Shown: in pieces, positions 9,432 to 21,261 of the stretch
Position numbering within the stretch: the first letter of the stretch is position 1
How the letters are laid out: each line of letters begins with the position of its first letter
Source: Mycobacterium sp. EPa45
GTDB taxonomy: Bacteria > Actinomycetota > Actinomycetes > Mycobacteriales > Mycobacteriaceae
Reading direction: 5' to 3'
Assembly (NCBI RefSeq): GCF_001021385.1
Contig: NZ_CP011773.1
Location: forward strand, 2,108,001-2,172,000
DNA: 64,000 bases
Program-made: the position numbers and the translations under genes
The notes under the pieces: model-generated
The model's database searches: none
What the model was told of the DNA's origin: nothing
The model's input: only the letters and a program-made list of their open reading frames with translations

Positions 9432-10304
9432 GTGAGCACACCCGAACCGTTCAGTGCCCCCGGTATCGACGGCATCCGCACCGCCGCCGACCGCTTCGGC
9501 GACCCGGCCGCACCGGCCGTCGTGTTCCTGCACGGCGGCGGGCAGACTCGCCGATCCTGGGGGCGTGCGGCTGCGGCCGTGGCTGCCCGCGGCTGGCAGG
9601 CGGTGACCGTCGACCTGCGTGGGCACGGCGAGTCCGACTGGTCGGCGGAGGGGGACTATCGGGTCGTCAGCTTCGCCGGGGACGTGCTGGAGCTCCTGCG
9701 CCAGCTGCCGCCGCGCCCCGTGCTCGTCGGCGCGTCACTGGGCGGTTTCACCGGCATGGTGCTCGCCGGTGAGTTGGCGCCGGATGCGCTGCGCGCGCTG
9801 GTCCTGGTCGACATCGTCCCGGACATGAACCCGTCCGGTGCTGAGCGAATCCACCAATTCATGTACGACCGCATGGAGTCCGGCTTCACCTCGCTCGATG
9901 AAGTGGCCGACATGATCCAGGAGTACAACCCGCACCGGCCCCGCCCCGACGATCTTGACGGCCTGCGCGCGAATCTTCGTGAGCGCGACGGCCGCTGGTA
10001 CTGGCATTGGGATCCGAAGTTCATCGACGGCACCGCGGCCCGCCCACCCATCGAGGTGACCGACGTCGATCGCATCAACTCCGCGGTCGACGCGATCCTG
10101 GCGGGCGGACTACCGATGCTGCTGGTGCGCGGACAGATGAGCGACCTCGTCACTGCGGAACGCGCGGACGCATTCCTGCGGCGCTTCCCGCAGATCGAGT
10201 TCGTCGACGTCGCCGGCGCCGGGCACATGGTCGCCGGTGACCGCAATGATCTGTTCGCCGATGCGGTGGTCAGTTTTCTGGCGAAATGCGCCGCTGACCG
10301 GTGA
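9432..10304 (+). CDS. Alpha/beta hydrolase
   Basis: A 290-residue alpha/beta-hydrolase fold protein. The oxyanion-hole segment is FLHGGGQTR, the nucleophile elbow GASLGG places the serine at residue 102, an acid lies in RGQMSDLV and the histidine in GAGHMVAGD. The GTG start is close to the first strand as usual. It follows a 65-base gap after the first operon and precedes the DUF3349 gene. Substrate unknown; similar proteins are esterases or peroxidase-like hydrolases. Confidence 0.83.
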   Translation: MSTPEPFSAPGIDGIRTAADRFGDPAAPAVVFLHGGGQTRRSWGRAAAAVAARGWQAVTVDLRGHGESDWSAEGDYRVVSFAGDVLELLRQLPPRPVLVGASLGGFTGMVLAGELAPDALRALVLVDIVPDMNPSGAERIHQFMYDRMESGFTSLDEVADMIQEYNPHRPRPDDLDGLRANLRERDGRWYWHWDPKFIDGTAARPPIEVTDVDRINSAVDAILAGGLPMLLVRGQMSDLVTAERADAFLRRFPQIEFVDVAGAGHMVAGDRNDLFADAVVSFLAKCAADR

Positions 10305-10378
10305 ACTCGGTGTGAACCGGCGGCGAACTGTCCCATCGGTGCTGGCGCAGCTGCGATGCAACCGAGAGACTGAGCCGC

Positions 10379-10708
10379 GTGACCGCTTCGTCGCTGCTGA
10401 ACTCGATCTTGACTTGGCTGCGGGCCGGCTACCCCAACGGGGTTCCCGGTCCAGACCGCGTGCCGCTGCTGGCGCTCTTGCGCGCGACGCCGCTGACCGA
10501 GGATCAGATCAAAGAGGTCGTCGCCAAACTCACCGCCAAGGACTCACCGGCACTTGATGGCGGGATCGACGAGGACGAGATCGCCGAGTTCATCAAGGAC
10601 GTCAGTCACCACGATGCGGGCCCCGAGAACATCCAGCGCGTCGCGGCCACATTGGCCGCGGCCGGCTGGCCGCTGGCCGGTGTGTCCGAAGAGACCGCCG
10701 GCGACTGA
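10379..10708 (+). CDS. DUF3349 domain protein (Rv3046c-like)
   Basis: Small soluble 109-residue protein with the helical DUF3349 layout: LTWLRAGYPNGVPGPDRVPLLALL at the N-terminus, LTEDQIKEVV, then the IDEDEIAEFI and WPLAG segments. Mycobacterial genomes carry several copies of this family, whose function is not known. It is convergent with adhC (2 bases between stops), the same arrangement as Rv3046c-adhC in M. tuberculosis, and marks the start of the conserved block. GTG start. Confidence 0.8.
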   Translation: MTASSLLNSILTWLRAGYPNGVPGPDRVPLLALLRATPLTEDQIKEVVAKLTAKDSPALDGGIDEDEIAEFIKDVSHHDAGPENIQRVAATLAAAGWPLAGVSEETAGD

Positions 10709-10709
10709 G

Positions 10710-11762
10710 CTACTCGCCGCGCAGCGATGCGGTGTCGATCACGAATCGATACCGGACATCGCTGGCCAGGACCCGCTCGTACGCCTCGTTGATGTAATCG
10801 GGCTGGATGACCTCGATTTCGGGGGCCACGCCGTGCTCGGCGCAGAAATCGAGCATCTCCTGGGTCTCGGCGATTCCCCCGATCAGCGAACCTGACAGGC
10901 TGCGTCGACCCATGATCAGCGCGCCTGCAGGCACTTCCATCGGATGTTCGGGCATGCCGAGCTCAACAAGCGTGCCGTCCAGAGCGAGCAGACCCAGGTA
11001 GGCGTTCAGGTCCAGGTTGGCCGAAACGGTGTTGAGGATGAGGTCGAACTTGCCGGCAAGCTTATCGAATGTCGCGGGATCGCTGGTGGCGTAGTACTCG
11101 TCGGCACCAAGGCGCAGACCGTCTTCCATCTTCTTCAGCGACTGGCTGAGCACGGTCACATGGGCGCCCATCGCCTTGGCGAGCTTCACGCCAACGTGTC
11201 CCAAACCGCCGAGGCCGATGACTGCAATCTTCTTGTCGGGCCCGGCATTCCAGTGCCGCAGCGGCGAGTACAGCGTGATGCCGGCGCACAACAGGGGCGC
11301 CGCCGCATCCAGCTCCACGCTGTCGGGGATACGCAGGACGTAGTTCTCGTCGACGACGATCGAACCGCTGTACCCGCCCTGCGTTGGCTGTCCGTCGCGG
11401 CCGACGCCGTTGTAGGTTCCGACCATTCCGGGATTGCTGCAGTACTGCTCCAGGCCGGCCTGACAGCTCGGGCACTCGCGGCAGGAGTCCACGAAGCAGC
11501 CGACGCCGACCCGGTCGCCCACTTTGTATTTGGTGACCTCAGGTCCGACTTCGGTTACTACACCGGCGATTTCGTGCCCTGGAACCATCGGGTACTCGAC
11601 CTGGCCCCATTCGCCGCGGACGGTGTGAATGTCCGAGTGACAGATGCCTGCGAAGTGAATGTCGAACTTCACGTCGTGCGCACCTACGTCGCGGCGGGTG
11701 ATGGTGGTCTTGGTCAACGGTTCGGTTGCCGACGTGGCGGCGTAAGCGGTAACTGTGCTCAT
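10710..11762 (-). CDS. adhC: Zinc-dependent NAD(P) alcohol dehydrogenase
   Basis: A 350-residue medium-chain dehydrogenase of the cinnamyl-alcohol-dehydrogenase type. Catalytic zinc ligands are in ICHSDIHT and GHEIAG; four structural cysteines lie in [15 protein letters not shown], and the cofactor motif is [11 protein letters not shown]. The ATG at 11762 gives MSTVTAYAA, matching the known N-terminus; the frame extends 10 codons further. Synteny corresponds to Rv3045. Probably reduces aldehydes with NADPH. Confidence 0.9.
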   Translation of the reverse strand: MSTVTAYAATSATEPLTKTTITRRDVGAHDVKFDIHFAGICHSDIHTVRGEWGQVEYPMVPGHEIAGVVTEVGPEVTKYKVGDRVGVGCFVDSCRECPSCQAGLEQYCSNPGMVGTYNGVGRDGQPTQGGYSGSIVVDENYVLRIPDSVELDAAAPLLCAGITLYSPLRHWNAGPDKKIAVIGLGGLGHVGVKLAKAMGAHVTVLSQSLKKMEDGLRLGADEYYATSDPATFDKLAGKFDLILNTVSANLDLNAYLGLLALDGTLVELGMPEHPMEVPAGALIMGRRSLSGSLIGGIAETQEMLDFCAEHGVAPEIEVIQPDYINEAYERVLASDVRYRFVIDTASLRGE

Positions 11763-11889
11763 CGTGTCCTCGTGATCGCGTTCAGGCAGCACTGATCTAT
11801 TCAGCGTTTTGAGTGCAAGTTGTGTCGCAACGTTGCGACCATGAGGGATAACCCGCCGGGGCAGGTTCGTAATCCCGACGTGACGAGGT

Positions 11890-12165
11890 TTACAGCCCCG
11901 CTGCGCGTACCCCGCCGTTGAACGATAACCGCTGATAACTGACTACGCCTGCCAGCGTGTACGGGTCGCGGTCGATGATGCTCTGGGCATCCTCGGTGCT
12001 GATATCCGTGGTGATCAGGACGCCGCCGCTGCCGTCTTCCAGGCGCCCGGCGAGGAGGAGGCGACCGGCCGCGACCTCGTCATTCAGAAACGCCAGATGG
12101 GCAGGCCGGGTCCGGTCGACGACGTCGAGCGGCTTGTCGTAGGTGATCGTCAGCACATGGAACAC
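11890..12165 (-). CDS. YciI family protein
   Basis: A 91-residue ferredoxin-like-fold protein with the family pattern: [11 protein letters not shown] at the start, [23 protein letters not shown] in the middle with the conserved His, and the acidic DPY motif (IIDRDPY) near the end. YciI proteins are small and mostly uncharacterised, with some possible enzymes among them. Transcribed away from adhC after a 127-base gap that holds no visible gene. Confidence 0.8.
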   Translation of the reverse strand: MFHVLTITYDKPLDVVDRTRPAHLAFLNDEVAAGRLLLAGRLEDGSGGVLITTDISTEDAQSIIDRDPYTLAGVVSYQRLSFNGGVRAAGL

Positions 12166-12185
12166 GTGGCGAACGTTACCTGGGA

Positions 12186-12250
12186 CCGTCGAGTTTCACG
12201 TTTTGTCGCGCTGCACTCGCACTTGTCCTGCGAAACGTGAATTTCGACGG
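12186..12250. terminator. Long inverted repeat downstream of fecB
   Basis: Arms of 18 bases (12186-12203 and 12233-12250) pair at 16 positions around a loop of about 29 bases. It lies just after the fecB stop and before the YciI start, both on the minus strand. A transcription terminator or processing stem for fecB is the simplest reading; there is no long T-run. Confidence 0.45.
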
Positions 12251-12257
12251 CAGACGT

Positions 12258-13313
12258 TCAGTTGATCGGTGCGTTGAGCCAGCGCAGGTCATCGAGGATG
12301 CCGCGGGCAGCGACCAGACCCTGACCGGTCTGCCACACCTCGTTGTTGACGACGAAGACGCGGTTGTCGCGGTTGGCCGACAGCTTGCGCCAGGCCGCGC
12401 TGTCGAGGACGGCCGGAGCCCGATCCTTGGCCGACGGCGAGGCGAAGGACAGATAGACGATGTCGCCATCGGCGGGGGACAGGTCCGGGGAGCGGTCCAG
12501 ATCGGCGTCGGTGATCCCGATCTCTACATATGGTTTATCGGTAAAGCGTTGTGCCGCAGGTCGATCCACTCCTACATCGGCCAACACCGAAGCCGGGAAA
12601 TTCTCTGCGCCGTACACCCGCATCGTGGTGTCGGTGAACTGGACGATCGAGGCCTGGAAGTGCGCGGCGTCGTTGGCGATGCCCTTCTGCTTGGCCTGCT
12701 CGATGAACGTCCCCACCAGATCGCCCGCGGCTTGACCCCGACCCGTCGCGGTCCCGACGGCGCGCAGGTTGTCCTGCCACTTGGCGGCGGGGGCGTCGGT
12801 GAACACCGTCGGGGCGATGCCCGACAGCGCCTCATACGACTGCGGGGTCGACGCCTGGGAGCCGAGGATGAGATCGGGTTTGGCGGCGGTGATCGCGGCG
12901 AGGTCCGGTGCGCTACGCGAACCGGCGCCGGGCAGACCGTGGACGACACTGCCCAGATACGACGGCTGGCTGTTGGACCCGTCCGGCAGGGCGGCGGCGA
13001 CAATCCTCGCCTGCAGGCCCAGCGCGCACAGCGCGTCGAGCTCGTCACCGGCCAGCACCACGATCCGTTGCGGGTCCGGTGCGCCCGGGTCGAGGCGGGC
13101 CGGCTCGGGCGCGCACGATTCGTCGGGCCTGCGCTGGTTGCCCAACACACCGGCGCCGGCGATCTTGGTGGTGCTGGTGACCAGGCTGTGCGCAGCCGGC
13201 GGCGCGGGCGTCTGCGGCGATGAGGAGCACCCGCTGGCGACCGTCATGGCGACTGCGGCCAGCACTGCTCCGGCGGCCATGAAGACACCCGCACGCTCAC
13301 CACCGATCAGCAC
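12258..13313 (-). CDS. fecB: Iron-siderophore ABC transporter substrate-binding lipoprotein
   Basis: A periplasmic-binding-protein-like lipoprotein of 351 residues. The GTG at 13313 is chosen because it gives a positively charged start, a hydrophobic stretch and the lipobox VASGC followed by Ser residues. The mature part has RIVVLAGDELDALCALGL and repeated helical-backbone features of the class III (FepB-like) binding proteins. Matches Rv3044 in position and length; expected to bind a ferric siderophore or haem at the cell surface. It diverges from ctaD with a 162-base spacer. Confidence 0.85.
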   Translation of the reverse strand: MLIGGERAGVFMAAGAVLAAVAMTVASGCSSSPQTPAPPAAHSLVTSTTKIAGAGVLGNQRRPDESCAPEPARLDPGAPDPQRIVVLAGDELDALCALGLQARIVAAALPDGSNSQPSYLGSVVHGLPGAGSRSAPDLAAITAAKPDLILGSQASTPQSYEALSGIAPTVFTDAPAAKWQDNLRAVGTATGRGQAAGDLVGTFIEQAKQKGIANDAAHFQASIVQFTDTTMRVYGAENFPASVLADVGVDRPAAQRFTDKPYVEIGITDADLDRSPDLSPADGDIVYLSFASPSAKDRAPAVLDSAAWRKLSANRDNRVFVVNNEVWQTGQGLVAARGILDDLRWLNAPIN

Positions 13314-13430
13314 GACGCCGACCGTAACACCCAGCTCTTGCACAGTCGCTGAGCTGCGGCTGAAGGTGTCGCGATCACGAATACGACAGAATGTAGGACC
13401 CACACCCCATTGGCAGCGAGCGACGGTTAG

Positions 13431-16474
<3,044 letters not shown>

Positions 16475-16477
16475 AGC

Positions 16478-16532
16478 AGCGATTTCGGCGCGGAAACCGC
16501 CGCTGAGCGAGCGTTTTCGCGCCGAAATCGCT
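16478..16532. terminator. Bidirectional terminator between serB2 and mocR
   Basis: Arms AGCGATTTCGGCGCG (16478-16492) and its complement ending at 16532 pair perfectly over 15 bases, with further A/T pairing inside. It follows the serB2 stop directly and overlaps the stop codon of the convergent regulator, so it could end both transcripts. Confidence 0.6.
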
Positions 16533-17976
16533 AGATCACCACGGCCGTGGATTCGACGGTGGCCGATCCGGTGATGCTGCGCCACGCCCGCCCGAGCAGT
16601 TCGATGGCCTCGGTCAGCTCGTCCTCGGGCAACGCGAACGGAATCCGGACGAACCGCTCAAGGGTGCCGTCGACACCGAAGCGGGGGCCGGGCGGCAGTT
16701 CGACTCCCAGTCGTGACGCCGAGGCGCACATCGCCGAACTCACCGGTGCTGGTAGCTGGACCCACAGCGACATGCCGCCGGTACCCGGCAGCGGACGCCA
16801 TTCGGGTAGATGTTGCTCGAGAAGCTCGAGCAGCACTGCCCGTCGCGCTTTCAGAATCTCCCGGCGTTCGGGCAGGACCTCGTCGGCCCGAAGAGTGAGA
16901 AGTCTTGCGGCAGCCAGCTGTTCGATCACCGACGTGCCCAAGTCGATGGACGGTCGGATCGCGCGGATGGTGGCCAGCACACTCGGTTCGGCCCGGGTCC
17001 AGCCGATGCGCATTCCGCCCCAGAACGATTTCGACATCGAACCGATTGTGATGAGCAGGTCGGTGCGCGAGCTCATCCACGCGGCGACCGGCGGTGGCAT
17101 CGGCGCGTCCAGCCAGACATCGGTGAGGGTTTCGTCGACGACTGTGCGCGTGCGGGTCTCGGCGATGATGTCGCAAATTCGCTTGCGGTCGGCGGGCGGC
17201 ATCGAGAACCCTGTCGGATTATGGTTATCGGGCACAAAGTAGGCCAGCGTCGGGGCGAGTTGACGGACGGCGGCGTGCACGGCGTCGAGTTCCCAACCCT
17301 CCCTTGTCATCGCGACCGGCACGGGCCGGGCGCCCGCAGTCGCGATCGCGCTGAGTGCGCCGTGATAGGTGGGCTGCTCGACGAGCACGCGATCACCGGG
17401 CTGAACATAGGTCGCCAGGATCAACGCGATCGCATGCTGCGCACCGCTGGTCACCATGACCTGGTCGGGCGTGGTGGGCAACCCTCTGGCGCAATAGCGT
17501 TCGGCGATCGCGGTCCGGAAGGCCAGTACCCCGCGCATGTCGTGGCCCGTCTGGTGCAGATACGACGCGGCCTGCTGGGCCGCCTCGGTGAAGGCCTCCT
17601 GCACGGCGCTGGCCGGGGCGGCCAGTGCGGCCGAGGCCAGGTTGATCGTGGCCGGCGTATCGGTGGGCACGCTCACCGGTTTGTGGGGGAGCGCGACCGT
17701 GCTGCGGGCGCCGCGCCGGGCATGCAGATAGCCACTCTCGTTCAGCTCGGTGTACGCCGCGGTGACGGTGGTGCGCGAGACCCGCAGCGCATCGGCCAAC
17801 GCGCGCTCGCTGGGCACGCGCGATCCGACCGGCAGCCGGCCGTCGACGATCAGCATCCGCAGCCCGTCGGCGAGCGCTTGGTAGGTCGGGCCACTTTTGC
17901 TGGAGGTCCGCCAGTTGCCCAATTCGCGGACCAGAAGGTCGGAATCAAGGGTCCGGGCTGTCATCGTCGTCGTCAT
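16531..17976 (-). CDS. MocR/GntR regulator with aminotransferase domain (YczR-like)
   Basis: A 481-residue regulator. The GntR-type winged helix lies at about residues 30-95 (LPVGSRVPSERALADALRVSRTTV), then a linker and a fold-type-I aminotransferase domain with the PLP lysine in SMSKSFWGG. MocR proteins use the PLP domain to sense an amine or vitamin B6 compound rather than as an enzyme. ATG at 17976 is chosen because a -10-like CATACT sits just upstream, possibly giving a leaderless message. Divergent from a small gene and a YczE-type membrane protein, a pairing known for some MocR members. Confidence 0.88.
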   Translation of the reverse strand: MTTTMTARTLDSDLLVRELGNWRTSSKSGPTYQALADGLRMLIVDGRLPVGSRVPSERALADALRVSRTTVTAAYTELNESGYLHARRGARSTVALPHKPVSVPTDTPATINLASAALAAPASAVQEAFTEAAQQAASYLHQTGHDMRGVLAFRTAIAERYCARGLPTTPDQVMVTSGAQHAIALILATYVQPGDRVLVEQPTYHGALSAIATAGARPVPVAMTREGWELDAVHAAVRQLAPTLAYFVPDNHNPTGFSMPPADRKRICDIIAETRTRTVVDETLTDVWLDAPMPPPVAAWMSSRTDLLITIGSMSKSFWGGMRIGWTRAEPSVLATIRAIRPSIDLGTSVIEQLAAARLLTLRADEVLPERREILKARRAVLLELLEQHLPEWRPLPGTGGMSLWVQLPAPVSSAMCASASRLGVELPPGPRFGVDGTLERFVRIPFALPEDELTEAIELLGRAWRSITGSATVESTAVVI

Positions 17977-17978
17977 AT

Positions 17979-18021
17979 GCAAGCCAGTATGCGCCAACTG
18001 GCTATTGAAAGGCAAGCCAGT
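17979..18021. promoter_or_regulatory. Repeated operator between mocR and yczE genes
   Basis: GCAAGCCAGT occurs at 17979-17988 and again at 18012-18021, exactly 33 bases apart (about three helical turns). Between them ACTGGCT at 17997-18003 is the same core in reverse. This fits the direct-repeat operators known for MocR proteins such as PdxR and GabR. On the minus strand TTGCCT (-35) and CATACT (-10), 18 bases apart, overlap the repeats; on the plus strand TTGAAA and AAAGAT are a weaker pair. Autoregulation plus control of the divergent genes is likely. Confidence 0.6.
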
Positions 18022-18041
18022 CCCTGGAAAAGATGGTCCGC

Positions 18042-18209
18042 ATGAGTACATGGTTCTCCCGAGTGGCCTCCCGCCTCGCTACGCTGCTCGACCCCGGTCA
18101 CGGCCCCTGGAATCCCACCTCGACCGGATGGGACGACGTCGACGCCGACGCCCGCCGCCTGCGCGGGGACCTCGACGCCCTACGCGTGCGGTTCTCCGAC
18201 CACCGGTGA
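18042..18209 (+). CDS. Small 55-residue protein upstream of yczE
   Basis: ATG frame of 56 codons starting MSTWFSRVAS, with an aromatic/proline centre (GHGPWNPTSTGWDDVD) and a charged helical end (ADARRLRGDLDALRVRF). Its stop overlaps the GTG of the membrane protein gene as GTGA, typical of translational coupling. It lies directly downstream of the MocR operator. Family not recognised; the codon use is normal for the genome. Confidence 0.6.
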   Translation: MSTWFSRVASRLATLLDPGHGPWNPTSTGWDDVDADARRLRGDLDALRVRFSDHR

Positions 18210-18919
18210 GCGCGGCGCTGCGCGGGGTCGCGCTGTTGACCGGCCTGGCCGGTTACGGCTTCTCCATGGCGATGATGGTGCGCGCCGGGCTCGGTCTGGA
18301 TCCCTGGGATGTGTTCCACCAGGGGCTGACCCGGCACACGTCGATGACCATCGGAGTGGCCTCGGCAGTGGTCGGCGTTGTCGTCCTACTGGCCTGGATC
18401 CCGCTGCGGAACAAGCCGGGCATCGGCACCGTCGCCAATGTCATCGTCATCGCGGTGGCCGTCGACGCCGGCCTGGCCGTCCTGACCGCACCGGAATCGG
18501 TGCCGGTTCGGATCGCCCTGATGCTGGGCGCCGTCCTGCTCAATGCCCTGTCGACCGTGCTGTACGTGGGTGCCGGCCTCGGACCCGGCCCCCGCGACGG
18601 ACTGATGACGGGACTTGTTGCGCGGACCGGTGTTTCGGTGCGCGTGGTGCGAACCGCGATCGAGGCCACCGTGCTGAGCATGGGCTGGCTGCTGGGCGGC
18701 AGCGTCGGAGTCGGGACCGTCATCTACGCCTTCGGTATCGGGCCGACGGTTCAACTGGTGCTGCGCCTGACACCGAAACCGGTGCTGGCCGCGAGCGGCT
18801 GGGCGACCATCCTCGAGAAGACCCGAAATCGCAGCGACCCCAGGCGTGCCGACACGGGTGAATACGGCACGATGGTGCAGTGCCCGATGCCGCCGACGAG
18901 GTCGACCCCGACCTGCTGA
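18206..18919 (+). CDS. YczE/YyaS/YitT-family membrane protein
   Basis: A 237-residue integral membrane protein with about five hydrophobic helices. Motifs typical of the family are VRAGLGLDPWDVFHQGL near residue 30 and the similar GAGLGPGPRDGLMTGL near residue 125, showing an internal duplication. Function is not established; members are often beside MocR regulators. GTG at 18206 overlaps the small gene's stop. The 3' end overlaps the next gene by 40 bases. Confidence 0.8.
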   Translation: MSAALRGVALLTGLAGYGFSMAMMVRAGLGLDPWDVFHQGLTRHTSMTIGVASAVVGVVVLLAWIPLRNKPGIGTVANVIVIAVAVDAGLAVLTAPESVPVRIALMLGAVLLNALSTVLYVGAGLGPGPRDGLMTGLVARTGVSVRVVRTAIEATVLSMGWLLGGSVGVGTVIYAFGIGPTVQLVLRLTPKPVLAASGWATILEKTRNRSDPRRADTGEYGTMVQCPMPPTRSTPTC

Positions 18920-19716
18920 TCGACTTCCGGAAAGTATCGCTGCGCCGCGGAGGACGGGTCCTGGTCGGGCCCATCACCTGGCAGGTCGAACTCGACGAAC
19001 GCTGGGTGGTGATCGGCCCCAACGGCGCCGGCAAGACCTCGCTGCTGCGCATCGCGGCCGCGATGGAACATCCGTCGACCGGCACGGCCTACGTGCTCGG
19101 CGAGCGGTTGGGCCGGACCGACATGGCTGAATTGCGCCAGCGGGTGGGACTGAGCAGCGCGGCGTTGGCGCAGCGGGTGCCCGACGACGAACTGGTCCGC
19201 GATCTGGTCGTCTCGGCGGGGTACGCGGTGCTGGGCCGGTGGCGGGAGAACTACGACGACATCGACTACGCCCGGGCCGTCGACACCTTGGAGAGCGTCG
19301 GTGCCGAGCACCTGGCCGAGCGCACTTACGGCACCCTGTCGGAAGGCGAGCGCAAGCGCGTTCTGATCGCCCGCTCGCTGATGACCGATCCCGAGTTGCT
19401 TCTCCTCGACGAACCCGCAGCCGGACTGGACCTCGGGGGCCGCGAAGAACTGGTGGCCCGGCTGGCCGATCTGGCCGCTGATCCCGATGCCCCGGCGCTG
19501 GTGCTGGTCACCCACCACGTCGAGGAGATTCCGCCGGGCTTCAGCCACTGCCTGATCTTGTCCGAGGGCCAGGTGGTCGCGGGTGGACTGCTGCGTGACA
19601 CGCTGACAGCGGAGAACTTGTCCACCGCCTTCGGGCAATCGATCGCGCTGGATGTCATCGACGGCCGCTACTTCGCCCGACGCGTGCGGAGTCGCGCGGC
19701 CCACAGGAGGCGCTGA
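18880..19716 (+). CDS. ABC transporter ATP-binding protein
   Basis: A 278-residue ATPase subunit. Walker A is GPNGAGKTS (about residues 46-54), the signature region is LSEGERKRVLIARSL, Walker B is LLLLDEPAAGLD and the H-loop is THHVEEIP. Matches Rv3041c in position. No permease gene is next to it, so either the partner is elsewhere or it has a non-transport role; ModF/YlmA-type ATPases look similar. GTG start overlaps the previous gene; no downstream start would keep the first strand. Confidence 0.85.
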   Translation: MPDAADEVDPDLLIDFRKVSLRRGGRVLVGPITWQVELDERWVVIGPNGAGKTSLLRIAAAMEHPSTGTAYVLGERLGRTDMAELRQRVGLSSAALAQRVPDDELVRDLVVSAGYAVLGRWRENYDDIDYARAVDTLESVGAEHLAERTYGTLSEGERKRVLIARSLMTDPELLLLDEPAAGLDLGGREELVARLADLAADPDAPALVLVTHHVEEIPPGFSHCLILSEGQVVAGGLLRDTLTAENLSTAFGQSIALDVIDGRYFARRVRSRAAHRRR

Positions 19717-20537
19717 TGAGCGACAAGCCTGAACCGCTGCCGATCCGTCCGGCCGCGACGGTCATGCTGGTCCGGGACACGGCGGAGGGGATCTCGGTCT
19801 TCCTGATGCGCCGCCACCGCGCGATGGAGTTCGCCGGCGGTGTGATGGTGTTTCCCGGCGGCGGGGTCGACGATCGCGACCGCAACTCCGATATCGCCTG
19901 GTACGGCCCTGGTCCGGACTGGTGGGCGCAGCGGTTCGGCATCGACGAAGACCTCGCTGAAGCGTTGGTGTGCGCCGCGGCCCGCGAGACGTTCGAGGAA
20001 TCCGGCGTGCTGTTCGCCGGGCCCGCCGACGACCCGGACGGCATTGTCGCCGACGCGTCCGTCTACCGCGACGTCCGCGCCGCCCTGGTCGACCGCAGCC
20101 TGTCATTCTCGGAGTTCTTACGCCGGGAGAACTTGGTGCTGCGCGCCGACCTGCTGCGCCCGTGGGCCAATTGGGTGACCCCCGAAGAGGAGCGCACCCG
20201 TCGCTACGACACCTACTTCTTCGTCGGTGCCCTGCCGGAGGGTCAGCGGGCCGACGGCCACAACACTGAAGCCGAGCAGGCGGCATGGACCAGTCCGGAA
20301 GATGCACTCGAGGATTTCGCCGAAGCCCGCACCTTCCTCTTGCCGCCGACCTGGACCCAGCTGGACTCGTTGGCCGGGCGTACGGTCGACGAGGTGTTGG
20401 CGCTGGAGCGCCAGATCGTGGTGGTGCAGCCCAACCTTGCTGTGCGCGAAGGTAACTGGGAGATCGAGTTCTTCAACAGCGATCGGTACAACGAGGCCCG
20501 CAACCGCCGTGCGCCCCAGAACTACGGCGGCGACTGA
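19716..20537 (+). CDS. NUDIX hydrolase
   Basis: A 273-residue NUDIX protein. The substrate loop [13 protein letters not shown] precedes a Nudix box in which the core RETFEESGV is seen at about residues 89-97, separated from the glycine-rich part by an insert of some 45 residues, as in the mammalian NUDT19-like group that acts on CoA or its esters. Corresponds to Rv3040c. ATG overlaps the ABC gene stop. Context next to EchA17 fits acyl-CoA metabolism, as inference. Confidence 0.82.
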   Translation: MSDKPEPLPIRPAATVMLVRDTAEGISVFLMRRHRAMEFAGGVMVFPGGGVDDRDRNSDIAWYGPGPDWWAQRFGIDEDLAEALVCAAARETFEESGVLFAGPADDPDGIVADASVYRDVRAALVDRSLSFSEFLRRENLVLRADLLRPWANWVTPEEERTRRYDTYFFVGALPEGQRADGHNTEAEQAAWTSPEDALEDFAEARTFLLPPTWTQLDSLAGRTVDEVLALERQIVVVQPNLAVREGNWEIEFFNSDRYNEARNRRAPQNYGGD

Positions 20538-20538
20538 G

Positions 20539-21252
20539 GTGCGCGAGTTCGCCCATGTGCACGTCGGCGAGCAGCACCCCGGCATCGGGGTGCTGCTGCT
20601 GTCACGGCCCCCGACCAATGCGCTGACCCGGCAGACGTACCGCGAGCTCATCGATGCGGCCGACGAGGTGGCGCAGCGCCCCGACATCGCGACGGTGATC
20701 CTCTTCGGCGGTCACGAGATCTTCTCCGCCGGTGACGACGTCCCCGAACTGCGCACCCTGAACCGTGCCGAAGCCGAAGCCGCCGACCGGCTGCGCCGCG
20801 ACACGCTCGATGCGGTGGCGGCGATCCCCAAGCCGACGGTCGCGGCGATCACCGGCTACGCGTTGGGCACCGGCCTGAGTTTGGCGCTGGCCGCCGACTG
20901 GCGGGTCAGCGGCGACAACGTGAAGCTCGGGGCCACCGAAGTCCTGGCCGGACTGGTTCCTGGCGGCGGCGGAGGCGAGCGGCTGGCCCGCGCGATCGGT
21001 CCGTCCCGGGCCAAGGAGCTGGCGTTCAGCGGCCGCTTCGTCGATGCCAAGGAGGCGCTCGCGATCGGGTTGATCGACCACATGGTGGCTCCCGACCACG
21101 TCTTCGATGGCGCCGCGGCCTGGGCGAGCCGCTTTGTCGACGCCGCCCCGAGCGCGCTGGCCGGCGCGAAGGCCCTCATCGACGGCCGCCTCACGGCCGG
21201 TGACCAGGCGCAACGCTACGGCGAGGTCTTCGCGGCGGGCGATTCCAGTTAG
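20539..21252 (+). CDS. echA17: Enoyl-CoA hydratase/isomerase family protein
   Basis: A 237-residue crotonase-fold protein. The first oxyanion segment is [10 protein letters not shown] and the second [20 protein letters not shown] at 20539 lies just past the upstream stop and gives the standard N-terminus; the open frame continues further up inside the NUDIX gene and is not used. Matches Rv3039c. One of the two usual catalytic glutamates sits in [11 protein letters not shown]; the other position is not clear, so it may be an isomerase or hydratase of uncertain substrate. Confidence 0.85.
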   Translation: MREFAHVHVGEQHPGIGVLLLSRPPTNALTRQTYRELIDAADEVAQRPDIATVILFGGHEIFSAGDDVPELRTLNRAEAEAADRLRRDTLDAVAAIPKPTVAAITGYALGTGLSLALAADWRVSGDNVKLGATEVLAGLVPGGGGGERLARAIGPSRAKELAFSGRFVDAKEALAIGLIDHMVAPDHVFDGAAAWASRFVDAAPSALAGAKALIDGRLTAGDQAQRYGEVFAAGDSS

Positions 21253-21261
21253 GCTGCCCTG

